64,000 bases of DNA from Pleurotus djamor (GCA_029747585.1 JAPEVF010000017.1:131762-195761); one strand, 5' to 3'. Positions 24,001 to 35,331 are shown, counted from the stretch's first letter. Translations and numbers: made by a program. The notes: a model not told the origin generated them from the letters alone.

Positions 24001-24753
24001 CTCGAGGTCAACACCGGTTCTGAACCTTCATCCTCGCGTAAAGAAGAGAGCTCGAGTCGTAGCAAGCGCTCCAGTGACAAGAGAGATAGCGAGAAAGATA
24101 GTCGATCTAACCGCAAATCCTCCTCGAAGGACAAAGAGAAGGACAAGGAAGGGTCTAAGTCTCGCAACTCTTCGTCGCATAAATCCCTGGAACGCGCCAA
24201 CTCTTCTTCAACACGGCCAACCTCCGAACTACCGTCTACCGCAGAGCTAAACGCCCTCCGTGCCCGGGAAGCTTGGGACATGGAACGCCTGTGGAAGGCT
24301 CGAAGTATGTACGGACCAGACCCATCCAACATGGTTCCTGCTCCCTCCTCCATCGGCACGTCCGCGTCATATATCGATCCTTCCGTGGCCAGCGCTGTTC
24401 ATGGCTCAAGCCACACCGCCTTTGTGATCCCGACACCCTTTCAACAACATCCCCAGACTGGCCATATATACCATTCCATGCCCAATGGTCCTCCGCCTAT
24501 ATTCTACGCAGCACCACATACCACGCAGTACCAACATCAACCACAACAATACCCACAGCATTATACTCGCGCGTACCCTATTATGGACCCTCTGCCCCCC
24601 ATCGCTAGCAGATCTAATCCACTTCCCGAGCCACCACGGGAATCATCTTACGATCCAGCACATCTAGCGGCACCTATCTTGGATTCTCATGGCCGCCCTA
24701 CTGGAAAATGGACTAACAATACTAAATATTCAGGTGTAACGACAACTCATTGA
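21015..24753 (+). CDS. Large low-complexity protein with a long charged helix, function unknown
   Basis: Predicted protein of about 1,200 residues in three exons; introns at 21066-21143 and 21942-22008 were placed by frame. The N-terminus is MAAQIINPMLQAEPYEM, followed by AFYQDMEKKDLERKLSKRNS. The middle third is Pro/Ser-rich and disordered. Between about 23510 and 23900 the protein is almost entirely Arg, Glu, Lys and Asp, which should form a single long charged helix. A Ser/Lys/Asp-rich stretch and a C-terminal part with LNALREAWDMERLWKARS-like sequence follow (exact: ALRAREAWDMERLWKARSMY). It ends with Pro/Gln/His-rich sequence at 24753. No catalytic domain is visible. It may be a scaffold or nuclear RNA-associated protein, but nothing here proves this. 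Confidence 0.7.
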
Positions 24754-25025
24754 CATCATTATACAGCAAATTTAAAGATGCATATATTTCNTTTTTTTAC
24801 CATTGGCATCTCATACTCTACAGTATATAGACGTATTTTGTTTCATACGCTTCGTTTTCTTTATCTCACTGACGACCGTGTCTTCGAGGGGTTTTCTGTT
24901 GTCGGACAGTTGTGTAGTAGCTCGCTATCTTATTCGTTCTGGAAATCTGAATCTCGATGTTTGCAAAATGTGGCCCAACTATCTCATCGTGGTATGCATA
25001 TGGAGTACTATAAATCTGCTCTATG
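24754..25025. other. Convergent 3' region
   Basis: About 270 AT-rich bases between two converging stop codons, with one ambiguous base in a T-run at 24791. No gene is supported. Confidence 0.5.
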
Positions 25026-25913
25026 TTACCGACGCATGGTTTGCAGATAGTCAGCGCTCGCTGCAATGTCTTCAGCAGTGAGAGCAGCAGGTTTCTCCGG
25101 TTCCGCAAGTGCAGGCGCATACGTCGGTCGAACCCCCTCCTTCCAGAGCCTAACATACTCTTCACCCCGCGACCAAGTACCCGTACTCTGGCGTTCGAAG
25201 ATGGATTTCCACTTCTTACGAGCGGCCATAGCACCTTCATCCAATTCCTCCCGTCTTTCCCAGGACGAGAGACTTCTCTTTTCCTTGACGAAGCCAAGCT
25301 CGGTCTCGGAAGGCCCAAACACTGCACCAAGTTGCTCGGCTTCCAACGCAGCGAAATTAGCAGCAACATGCTGCTCTGAACGTAGTGCGCGGAATTGCGC
25401 GATTGAACGAGCGTAGGCTTCGCTCAGAGGGATGCCGTGGGCGTTATGAAGATTGGCTGTGAACTCGATAGCGCTATAAAGGTGTTAGAAAGGATTTACA
25501 CCCAGTTATGGAGAAAAGACGTACTCTTCAGGTGAGGGATTCCGACCCCGTTGCCTCAGCCGTGTCCACTCCTTTCCCTTCAGAGGATGAGGTGGTTTGA
25601 CTGTCCCACTCTCAACAAGCGACTTTGGGCGAAATGCTTCAAACGGATGATCACGGTAGAACTGGCGGCGAATATCGTCCTCCAAGTAGTATATAGGAAG
25701 AGGTTTTGGGTTTAACGGCAGCATTTTGGAGGTCGAAGGACGTGTTTGCGGTTGGAGGTCATAGTCGCTACGCTGTGGGGGAGCCTTTGGCGGAAGAGGA
25801 AGGGGTGGGTAGTCGAGGACGGCTTTGTACCAAACAGGCTCCTTCTTAATGAAGTCTGCACGCATCAAGCGCGAAACCTGTTTGTGGACCTGCGACGCGA
25901 TTCTTCTGACCAT
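25026..25913 (-). CDS. RSM25: Mitochondrial small-subunit ribosomal protein mS23 (Rsm25)
   Basis: Component of the mitochondrial ribosome small subunit. The N-terminus VRRIASQVHKQVSRLMR is basic and amphipathic, as in fungal Rsm25, and is followed by PVWYKAVLDYPPLPLPPKAP. The block LPIYYLEDDIRRQFYRDHPF and the PHPLKG motif are typical. One intron splits the codon after PSPEE/D; joining it gives AIEFTANLHNAHGIPLSEAY and a helical C-terminus with RREELDEGAMAARKKWKSIF. The protein ends ADYLQTMRR at 25026. Length of about 280 residues suits the family. Its upstream side abuts the 3' end of the first acyl-CoA ligase gene. Confidence 0.88.
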
Positions 25914-26076
25914 CGTCGCGACCTTGCAAAAACTCGTTTCGGAGCGCCCAGAAGGGAGTGAATAGTGGGCGCTTAGAATTTAGGTACGCGTCTTGGAAGT
26001 AAACAAACTCTCCCCGAAAGGAACAAACAAATGTTGGGCATAATCGAATATAATACAGTCAGGCTTCCATAGTACT

Positions 26077-28808
26077 CTATAGCTTGGCCTGCAACGGTGC
26101 GTGTGCCCTCTCTTTACGCGCCTTATCACGAAGCACCCGACGAAGAATCTAAGAAAATCCATCAGAATCATGCGTTGTATCAAAGAGAAATAAGGACCGA
26201 CTTTGCCACTTGGATTTTTGGGTATTGCGTCGATAAATTCGACTCCTCCTGCGAGCCACTTGTACTGAACTTTGGTATCAGAGACGTGCTAGATGCGGGT
26301 CAGTATGATCGACTACTTCATGTTCGTTTGGATATTTACCTTGGCAATTTCGGCCTTTAGCTTGTTTGCAGCCTTCGGGTCGTGAGCGAGATGCTCCACC
26401 GATGGATCAAGTACAACGTATGCTAGGGGAAGTTCGCCACTGTACTCGTCCAAAATACTAGGAATGTTACGATGAATGTACTCGAATAGATAAAGGTTTT
26501 ATACATACCTAACAACACATGCGTCTGCGACATGATGATGCATGAGGAGATGACCTTCAAGTTCTGCGGGTGCAACTTGGAAACCTCTGACTTTAAAGAT
26601 TTCCTTGGGAGCCAGTCAGTATATCTCGAGGACCATGAGAAACTAAGCTAAATTACCTTGACACGGTCGAGAACAAACACTTCACAATTCTCATTGATCA
26701 TGACCTCATCACCCGTACGCACCCATCCATTCACGAAAGTCTCTTTCGTTCTAAGCGGCGCGGTTAACATCGCCATCTGTCATAGAACCCGAAAACGGGG
26801 GAGGCAGACTTACGCTTGTGGGTTGTTGGCATAACCAAGTGACATCGAAGGACCCGATACAACAAGCTCTCCAACTTCGCCCACGCCAGCCATGCTACCA
26901 TCCGGTTTCAACACACGGGCCTTCAGACCAGGAATGAGTTTCCCTGCACTACCGATAGTGCCAATCTTCTGCTCAGGGGGCACCAAGGCGATAGTGGTGC
27001 ATGTCTCTGTCAAACCTATATCGTGACAGTCAGTAGAGATCCCCAAGTCTCTGCATGGTGCGATTGGAGGACTAACCATATCCTTGTCCAACCCGTGCGT
27101 TTGGGAACAACCCAACAACTTGCTTGACGAGCTCACCCGAAAGAGGGGCAGCACCACTTAGACAAAATTTGACATGACTAAAGTCGAGGCCTTTGACAGC
27201 AGGATGCTTGGGATGTGGTAAGTAACATTGCGCAGTAGACAGCCCGTTGAGCATACTTTGCAAAGCAGGACAATCTGCGGTGGAACAAGCCTAAGCCGTT
27301 CATGTAAGGCAATGGAGAAGTCATAAATAGCCTGACACGCACAGCAAGTGAGTGATCTTGTGATCAATGATGCTCCGTAGGAAGCTGGTGAAATTGAACT
27401 TTGGGATCACCACTATGGACATCTAAAAAGGGTTGAGGTCATCAACAGTATATAGTCGCGGTGGAACACGTACCCCCGAGAATAAGCTAAAATGCATCTA
27501 AAAGGGTTCAATGACGAGCCAAAGGCTAGGAGTATAGTTTCAAGCTTACATTCACGACGAGACCATAGATATCTGTGGTAACGTTGATTTTTCGTGGTTA
27601 GATGTGAGGATCATGAGCACTCACGGAAGAATGGAAGGACTAGCGTTCGTAATCATGAGAAGCATAGTCGTAATCGTCCAATGAGGCGCTTACCAGCAAT
27701 AGCGATGTCACCTGGCGTTATGGAGCGGCTAGTGGCATCTGGGGAATTGATACGAAAGTGAACCGCCATCTGAATGATGTTTGCAATGACGCTGTAGTGG
27801 GATATCGAGACAGCCTATACAGGGATATAATTTGATCAACCGGGAATCAAAGAAGCTGAACGGTGGAAAGGCATACCTTGGACTTCCCTGTAGTTCCGCT
27901 CGAGAAACTGAGGAACGCAAGACGGCGCTTAGCTTCCCCTTCCGTGAACTTCTTCTCTGTGTATGTCTTGGAGCGAGAGGCGCCGAATGATACAAGATCA
28001 TCCACATTGAGTACCCCATCGTAAGAAATGGACGCTTCGGGCTTATTGAAAAGCACGATGCGACTTTCGTTGAGATGGACTCGCTTGGCCGCTTCGAGCA
28101 CTGTTTGCAAGAAATCGGGATGGACCAAGATCAAGGACGCCTTTGTGGTATGAAGCTGATAGACCAGCTCATCCACTGTGTAGGCCGGGTTTGCTGGTCT
28201 AAAGGGGATTGATGTGCGTAAGAACGACTTATGCTCTGTTCTGGTATAATCCATTCTATTCTCACGTTATGACAGCTCCCAACGTGTGGGCAGCCCATAT
28301 GGCGATGGGATAGTCTGTTAGCGGATATCGGTGAGCGATATGGAAGGGCCAGAATGATAAGGCTCACATACCGGTATGATTTGGGCTGAAAATACATACT
28401 GCATAGAATGGTATGAACACACTAGGCGCATGTCAAGGACATAGATGACGTAGCCTTACCAACGTCATTAGGCCCTGTTTTACGCGTCAAATGAGAAAAA
28501 AGACAAGAATCAAGGGTTAACCAAGACTCGCCAATGTTCCACTTGCTACTCATGGCATTAGCAAGGCCATATGTACGGGATTTAATCTGGATGCCCCAAG
28601 AAATGTCAGGATCCTATCAAGGTCCGAAGAAATATCGCATTGCCTCTTGTAAGCCAATGTTCCGCCCGCTCTTATCCTCAATCATCCAGGGTATATGGTT
28701 GGGTCTGGCGGGTCTGACGGGGTGCTGGTACTCGAGCATAAACTGTGGGATGCTGAGATGGTCAGGAATATGAGGAAGGGCGGCGTCGGACGATGCGAAT
28801 TCTGTCAT
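26077..28808 (-). CDS. Acyl-CoA ligase (4-coumarate-CoA-ligase-like), probably peroxisomal, copy A
   Basis: ANL-superfamily enzyme that activates a carboxylic acid with ATP and joins it to CoA. Exon 1 starts MTEFASSDAALPHIPDHLSI at 28808. Later exons give DYPIAIWAAHTLGAV, PANPAYTVDELVYQLHTTKA and the phosphate-binding loop LAFLSFSSGTTGKSK. GAAPLSGELVKQV, VGQGYG plus ETCTTIAL and SAGKLIPGLKARVLKPDG mark the adenylate site. The C-terminal subdomain ends VQYKWLAGGVEFIDAIPKNP, then SGKILRRVLRDKARKER, where the Lys of SGK is catalytic. The last residues are QAKL; AKL fits the PTS1 peroxisome signal. About ten introns interrupt it. The substrate cannot be read from sequence; fatty, aromatic or medium-chain acids are all possible. 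A paralogue lies at 31630-34151. Confidence 0.88.
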
Positions 28809-29014
28809 GGTTGCGGCGTGGTTCTGAGACTGTTGTGGTGGGACGTGGAAGGAGGCGCGAGGGATGGGAGTGTGGCATGTTCGGTTGGCCTTGCATTTAA
28901 GACTGGTCGCGGAGCGGGAGGAGCTTGTCCAATGGCGAGGAATCCCTGGTGGGAAATCTCCCAAGGTTCAGGCTCAACGCGTCTTGTCCGCGTTCGATCT
29001 TGCCTTCCATCATC
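28809..29014. promoter_or_regulatory. Short divergent promoter between acyl-CoA ligase A and MED7
   Basis: Only about 205 bases separate the two divergent start codons, so the core promoters must nearly overlap. No consensus element is claimed. Confidence 0.5.
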
Positions 29015-30086
29015 ATGGACGATGAGGAGGCTGAACTTAGAAATCCGTTCCCCTCGCCGCCTTCTCATTATACAAATTACACGTCTCACAACCTAAAGCT
29101 CCTTGCGCTGCTGAAAGAACGCTCCGGAAATGAACCAGACGCCAATCAGTTTGACGTCCTTCGCGACCAGACAGATGTACCAGAATGGCCTTTGACCCAG
29201 CTCGAGAAACCCCGGGTAGACTGGATTCTCGAGGAGCCCGAGCCATACTACGAGGTTTATGGGGAAAAGTGGCCTGTGAGACGCGCTCTCCTCGGTGATT
29301 TCGTCCTTTGAGATGACCTCCCAAGCCGTTATAGCTGAAGGACATTATGCCTTCTCTTGGCGAGATTGGAGGAACTCAGCTATACCCAGAAGATCCTAGT
29401 GCTGGTGAGCGTGGTATAATTTGTATTACACAGCGGCTTGACCCTTGCTGGAGACCGCAGGCCTGCTTTGCGGTCGGCGTTGCGATCGCTTTTGGTTTCG
29501 TATTCCGGCTTGACCGCCTCTCTACTTGCCCCGCCAAACGTGGTTTCAGAGGCGCCGCCAGAATNGGGCCGACGCGCTGAGTGGATAGATGTTTTGGCGC
29601 AGAACATGATGTTTGCTGCCAATGAGTTGCGTCCGATACAGGTCCGGCCGTTGCCTTCTTGTTTTCGATTACTTCTGAATGCCCGTCAGGCCCGAGCCAA
29701 TCTGGAAGGCATGATGCGAAGGCAGATTGAACTCCGGCGTCAGGAAACTTCGAACCTCCATACGTGCGCCTTCAATACTTCACGCAACATTGATATCAAT
29801 GATGACCTTGTGCTAGAAAATGTGATTACCTTGAGGCCAAGCTTGCTGAACTGCGTTTAGTAGCGAGCACCTCCTCCAGTCATCCTCACTCTCAGCAGTC
29901 CAAGGTGAGTCAGGATCAGCTTTGCGGCCGCCCACACACTCAAAACGCCAACTAGCCCGCGCCACCCGTACAGGTGTGTTACTCCTTTGATCACCGCCAA
30001 CCCATATACTTATGGGTGTTATTACTTAGGTTTCGGCTCATGTTAGTCTCGACGATGTCCTTCGGTGGGCTGAAGAAGCCCGATGA
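29015..30086 (+). CDS. MED7: Mediator complex subunit 7
   Basis: Middle-module subunit of Mediator, which links transcription factors to RNA polymerase II. The start MDDEEAELRNPFPSPPSHYT leads to FDVLRDQTDVPEWPLTQLEK and DWILEEPEPYYEVYGEKWP. The PSHYTNYT and WILEEP blocks are family signatures. Splicing adds LKDIMPSLGEIGGTQLYP, then RPALRSALRSLLVSYSGL and EWIDVLAQNMMFAANELRPI. The Med7/Med21 helical hinge is ARANLEGMMRRQIELRRQE followed by KCDYLEAKLAELRLVA. The last exon gives VSAHVSLDDVLRWAEEAR, stop at 30086. Six introns, each with standard borders and consistent phase, were placed. Identification is firm. Confidence 0.92.
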
Positions 30087-30238
30087 TCTTTGTTCAGCTT
30101 CCGTTATCGAAGTTCGTAAACGCTGTATCAATACGTATATAAGTTTCCAATATACGACACCTAAATTGCTCACTTTACGAGATGCTTTTGGATCTGTATT
30201 AGTGCAAATTGTTCGTGATTTGATGTGACAACACCAAC

Positions 30239-30939
30239 ATGGTTCGTAGGGCGCTTACACCCTCACTTCCCTCCAACATGGCGACAAGACGTAGAATCGG
30301 TGTCAGTGCCGCTACAACTGAGGCAGCGCGCCGACAGCTTATGCAACCCGTGCCTTGCTGGGAGAAGGTCTGGAGCACGCCAACGGAAAATGGTTCTGCT
30401 GGTCTGAAGGTTTACAAATGGGTGAAGACTGAGAAAACCCAAGTCGGTGCATGTTCATTCATCCTCTTTCGTATAGTGCTGAGACAGGCCCTCAGCAATT
30501 TAGTGACGACGAGGGCGGAGCTGATGAGCCATTAGCTCCTTTGCCGGACGAGCCTGAAGCCGTCGAAGGAGACGATGAGGGCGACCAAGAGGACGGCGTG
30601 CCCCCTGCTATCAACCGAGAGGATTCCACGGCTCCTCCAAAAGAGTCGGAACCCCCTTCAAAGCTGCCTTCGCCCAAGCCTCAGCTCACTATGTCCCTCC
30701 AACCCGCCGACACACCTGATGATGCCGGAGACGAGTTGGACGCGTCGCTGAAACCGATGGACGTTAGCATGGAAAAATTGGAAGGTGGGGATGGGATGGA
30801 AATTGACATGACGGGATTGGGACCAGATGGACTTGACCTAGATGGACACAGTCTAGCTCAGATGGACGCCGCAGACGCATTGCTCGGTGGGCCTATCCTC
30901 GACCAAACGGACGATGACCCCTTCACAACAACTAACTAG
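30239..30939 (+). CDS. BCL7-like small acidic protein
   Basis: Two-exon gene for a protein of about 215 residues. The N-terminal 55 residues carry PCWEKVWSTPTENG and LKVYKWVKTEKTQ, which matches the WEKKW...(L/R)(I/V)(F/Y)KW pattern of the BCL7 family, an accessory SWI/SNF component in animals. After the intron at 30443-30495 the frame joins KTQ to QFSDDEGGADEPLAPLPDEP. The remainder is highly acidic and Pro/Ser-rich, ending DQTDDDPFTTTN at 30939. Starts at 30239 (MVRRAL) or 30278 (MATRRRIGV) are both possible; the second is nearer the conserved part. The donor (GTCGGT) is unusual. BCL7 membership is inferred from a short motif only. Confidence 0.65.
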
Positions 30940-31069
30940 AGTTCGTCCGAATACACCCTCACGTATGTTTTTGAGCTCGATGTCACGATTCCATTCATTC
31001 AATCGTTATTTTCCATTTTAACAGGTACATTAACGTTTTAACTGCGAATCCTCAAACATGTTCAACTCT

Positions 31070-31344
31070 CTAGCACTTGCACTCTCCTGGCTTGCATTGG
31101 CAGCTGTTGGCGATCCGTAGCGTCAGCTAATGCAACTTGGGTCTGATGGAATTAGACTCTACGAACCTGGCACCACAGCTGCAAGATGATGAGCCGCAGT
31201 TATTCTTGTTCTTGGGGGGTTGATCACAAGCACAGTTGGGGTAGTCGCAACCCTTGGTGCCTTTGGTTTCACAGTTAGCCTGGATTACATAGACATCAGT
31301 ACGGTGGGGTGGGTCGAGAGAGCGTTCCTGCGACTAACTGGCAT
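31070..31344 (-). CDS. Metallothionein, 50 residues, three exons
   Basis: Cysteine-rich metal-binding peptide, expected to buffer copper, zinc or cadmium in the cytosol. Exon 1 (31339-31344) holds only the codons for Met-Pro. Exon 2 (31167-31279) and exon 3 (31070-31103) supply the rest. Introns at 31280-31338 and 31104-31166 have GT-AG borders; the first has a clear TACTGAT branch-point-like sequence. The protein has 11 Cys in 50 residues, in motifs CDYPNCAC, CGSSSCSCGASCQC and CKPGECKC. The CGSS-CSC and CKPGECKC blocks resemble known basidiomycete metallothioneins. There are no aromatic residues except one Tyr. A TATA-like element lies about 54 bases upstream. It was too short and too interrupted for ordinary open-frame detection. 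The initiator exon is the least certain part. Confidence 0.8.
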
Positions 31345-31397
31345 GATGATGATAGAGTACAAGGTCGTAGACTTGATGTGAGACTGACTGCAATGGC

Positions 31398-31405
31398 TTT
31401 TATAT
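31398..31405 (-). promoter_or_regulatory. TATA-like element of the metallothionein gene
   Basis: Read on the minus strand this is ATATAAAA, about 54 bases before the proposed start codon of the metallothionein. Position and sequence suit a core promoter of a strongly inducible gene. Confidence 0.5.
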
Positions 31406-31629
31406 TTCTCGCTAGTCTCGACCCGTGGTCCGGTCCAGCATGCTTCCAGATCTTATGTGGGGCACGATCTAGACTGATAAGTGTGGAAGCTCACAGATAG
31501 ACCGGGATAAGGCTGCCGCGATAAGATCGAATGACGCATCCATCCAATGAACAATAAATAGTGTATGGAATATCCAAGGTATGTATGTGCATATCTATCC
31601 AGATAAATGTAGATGCAGTAATAATATGT

Positions 31630-34151
31630 TCATAGTTTGGCTCTAAGCTTTCGGTCCGCACGGGCTTTGTCTCTAAGGACTCTCCTAAGGAGCTTGCCAC
31701 TGGGATTTTTAGGAATGGCATCGATAAACTCAAGCCCGCCTTCAAGCCACTTGTACTTGACCTTGTGGTCCGAAACATGCTACACGCGAGGAGTCAGGAA
31801 ACTTGGAGCGAAACATCCTTGGCAGAAACTCACCTTAATCAGCTCTGCTCTGACCTTCTCGGCTTCTGCTGGATTCTTGATTCTTTCAGCAATATCTGCT
31901 GCAGGGACGACGTATGCCAAGGGAAGCTCGCCGCTGTAGTCATCTGGGATGGAAACAACGGCGACATCTCCGACGTAAGGATGGCCAAGGAGATGTCCTA
32001 TACAGTGTATTCAGCTCCTGAAATGGCTCTTCAGTGATAGAAAGCCCCGTACCTTCAAGTTCTGCTGGGGGGACTTGGAAACCTCTGACTTTGATAAGTT
32101 CCTGGTTAAAAAATGGTAAGTATATGATCGATGAAGGAGTACTGGTGAAATGGAGTGCGTACCTTCAGTCTGTCCACGATGTACAGCTCATGGTTTTCGT
32201 CAAAGTAGACCTCGTCACCGGTGTGTACCCATCCATCAACGAACGTCTCTTTGGTCCTGAAGGAGACATGAGTTGGAGATCGTCATACGAAACCACGCGA
32301 AACTCACGCTTGTTCATTGCCATGATACCTCAAAGCCATATTGGGACCGGTGACCACGAGTTCACCAAGCTCACCGACACCTCCGAGCGTGCCATCCTGC
32401 TTGAGTACTTTAGCCGCACATCCTGGCATCATCGTTCCGACAGAGCCATTTCCAAGGCGTTGTGGCACTGGCATCAAGCTGACGGCGGTCGCGGTCTCAG
32501 TCATACCTGGATGACCATTTACATGAGTTACTACGAACGAAGAATAAACAACAAGAGACTCACCGAATCCTTGACCAATAATCGCATTAGGGAGGACTTG
32601 CGAAACTTGACGAACTAATTCCACGGACAGCGGAGCAGCACCACTCCATGCACCCTTGATATGCGTCAAATCATATTTCTTGACGGCTGGGTGCTAAAGA
32701 ACGATGCTTTAACATGGATGTTATCATGAAACGTAGAAGCACATACTTTACATAAGAGAACAAGCATTGGCGGGACGATCCTGAGACGGGAGCATAATGA
32801 TAAGGAATGTTAGAGGTATCACATTGAACCGTCAACTCACATCAAATCCGTGATACGATAACGAACAACCGTCTCTAAAAAGTCCGTGAAGTTGAATTTG
32901 GGAATCACGACGATTGTCACCTGGAGGCATCGAATCAGACAGAACAGTTGGGCTCAAACAGCCGTACTCACCGCTGAAAAGATGGCGAAATGAAGCTACA
33001 TTAACGTTAGTTGTCGTATGGCGCAGCGATGGAACTTAGCAGCTCACGTTGACGATCAAACCATATATATCTTCAATAACGTTAGGACGAGATTGATATC
33101 TCCGAGAACCTCATTACTCACGGAAGAATGGTAGCACAGCAGTGCAAACATTTCCAGCGGCAAACCGGGCCGCTTCTGGAGGGATGGAGGGGTCGTCGAT
33201 TTTGTGGTGAACGGCCATTTGGATTACATTCGCGATCACAGCGTAATGGGAAATGGCGACGGCCTGTTGAGGAGGTGAGATACAGCCAAGCTAGAAAGAA
33301 GACGTTTGAACTCGCCTTGGGTTTCCCTGTCGTCCCACTGGAGAAGCATAGGAATGCAACTTTCGTCTTTGGTTCGCCCGGCGATAGACGACGCTCGGCG
33401 AAGGAAACGGGCTGTGACAGGCCGAAGTCAACGAGTCCTGGTAGACTGCTGTATGAACCTGGAAGAGATTCCATGGTGATAACGCAATCTTGGGAAAGGC
33501 CTGCTTTGGACGCGGCAGTTACAGCAACTTCAAGCGCATTTGGATGCGTGACAATGAGCCGCGAGCCGCTAATTTGAAGCTGATAGTGAAGTTCATCGGC
33601 CGTGTATGAAGGGTTGGCGGTACTGGGACGAGCCGATCCATTGGAATAACGCCTACACGAAGACAAGCGGTACTCACGAGACAATTCCCCCAAGCCGGTG
33701 AACACCCCAAACAACAGTCGGATAGTCTGTTCACTCCGGTTTAACACACAAATCCTTGGGCGGGAGGCTTTGGCACACGTACCGATGTGATTACTGCTGA
33801 ACAAACAAACTTCCGGATGTCGTCAACCCGATGCTCAGCTCTAGTGATGGTTTAGGCGACTTACCGACGTCGCTCTCGCCAATATTGTACTTGATTTTGA
33901 GGGCATTCGCAAAGGCGTTGCTCCTAGCTCGAAGCTACAAGTCCACGCGTCAACGGTCACAACAAACACAACAAAAGCGAGATATCACGAACTTCATCGA
34001 ACCCAACTCGCGCGCCAGAAACATCATCAATCAGCCATGGAACGCCAAATTTCCTGACCGGTCGGCTCGGATGGTGAGAATCCAATATAAATTGTGGGAT
34101 AGACAAGTCGTCCGGGACATAGGGAAGAGGTGGTCCAGAGAAAATAGTCAT
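31630..34151 (-). CDS. Acyl-CoA ligase (4-coumarate-CoA-ligase-like), probably peroxisomal, copy B
   Basis: Paralogue of the ligase at 26077-28808, with the same exon style. It starts at 34151 with MTIFSGPPLPYVPDDLSIPQ; the segment PDDLSIPQFILDSHHPSRP aligns with PDHLSIPQFMLEYQHPVRP of copy A. Exons then give ANPSYTADELHYQLQISGSR, VAFLCFSSGTTGKPKA (ATP phosphate loop), WSGAAPLSVELVRQV and AIIGQGFG plus TETATAVSLMP. The C-terminal catalytic part is KYKWLEGGLEFIDAIPKNP then SGKLLRRVLRDKARADRK, and the protein ends RAKL, again AKL, a PTS1 signal. About nine introns are needed. Substrate is unknown. Three unrelated genes (MED7, BCL7-like, metallothionein) lie between the copies. Confidence 0.87.
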
Positions 34152-34832
34152 CGTCGTTGCCGGGGGGTTGTGGATGGGGATCGACTTCATATACCGCCAC
34201 ATTTTGTGCCTCTATGCGGGGAAAGGGTCTAAAATAGTGACCCTGGCGGGTTATGTTATCTGCCGAAGGAATCCCCTGATTTGTTTACATATGGGCGAGT
34301 ATCTGCGTGTATGGGGAAAGGGGTTAGTCCGAAATTGCCAATTACGAGTGACCTTGGCCAGCCAAAAGTCAGGAAAGCATGGAAGCGGGCTTCCGGAGCG
34401 AACATTTTAAGGAACGAACAAGGGGGCCAAGATGCCGGTAGAGAAGAGCAGCGTAACCGGGGCGAGGCTATCCGTTGATGGGCAACATAGAAAGTTTCGG
34501 TTTTGACTGATGCGTGTATATTTATGGCTAGTGTCATCTAGCGAGCCTACGGCCATGGCGTGCATGAGCTGGGTGATGGCAGCTAAATCAGATGATGAGC
34601 ACTCACCGAACGCCAATGCCGCCGACGCGATCGAGCATGATAGCAAACGCAAGGGGGAAAGCGACCTTGTGCTAAAATTATCAGGACACGAAGGTTGGTG
34701 AAGCGGAAGCNAAAAAAGCAGACGCTAAGTATGATTCCGAAAAGTAGCCTCGCATCACGATGGGACGCACGGAAGATAACCACCCTTCGTCGCATCATTC
34801 ACAACAAAGCGGGAGTGCGCCGGGAAATCAAA
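34152..34832. other. Intergenic, no supported gene
   Basis: About 680 bases upstream of acyl-CoA ligase B. Several GT-AG-like signals occur on the minus strand near 34500-34620, but no combination gave a convincing protein. One ambiguous base lies in an A-run at 34711. It may hold ligase B's promoter and the 3' region of a small candidate gene. Confidence 0.4.
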
Positions 34833-35331
34833 TCATTCTTTGGAGGTAACTCGGTTCGGGTGCCAGTCGAGATCGTTCTCAAGGATTTGAAGAGTCGCAG
34901 TCGCCCGAGTTACGTCGCAGTAAGCTTTGTGGAAGGGTCGGCCTTTTTCGGACAGGGAAGCCTCTGAGAATACCAGAGGGCGACGTATAAGGAGTTGAGC
35001 TTGAGAACGTGTATGGTGCAGTGACTACCGACGCAGGCAAGACGAGAGCACAAACGGGAGCGTAGGAACTTGGAAGACATGATGGACTGCGGGTGACCCT
35101 GCGTCATCTTGACAATCCGCAGCACTGTATATTTGGCCCACAGAGCGCTATGTGAGGAATAAAAAGAAGGCTTGAGTCGGAGGAGGGTTGGAGGAGGAGT
35201 AGCACTTACTACCAGCAAGCATCGCGTCGAAGGCCAACCAATTTCAAGTCCGCGCACTGTTCAACGAGCGCTTGACGAAGCGCCGCTGGGCTTTGTTTAT
35301 ACAACTTGTTGTAGGTCCACCTGTTCATCAT
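34833..35331 (-). CDS. Candidate small three-exon gene, function unknown
   Basis: A spliced open frame of 123 residues can be assembled from 35210-35331, 35029-35147 and 34833-34963. Donors are GTAAGT and GTAGTC, acceptors CATAG and CTCAG, and phases agree. It would start MMNRWTYNKLYKQSPAALRQ and end NDLDWHPNRVTSKE. No family was recognised and no signal peptide is present. The upstream start lies about 90 bases from the divergent start of the next gene, which leaves little promoter. Chance assembly from non-coding DNA is a real alternative. Confidence 0.28.

Noticed and set aside
23404..24359. Long minus-strand open frames opposite the charged helix
   Set aside because: They are complements of Arg/Glu/Lys codon repeats, giving Ser/Leu/Phe-rich shadows with no domain or splice logic.
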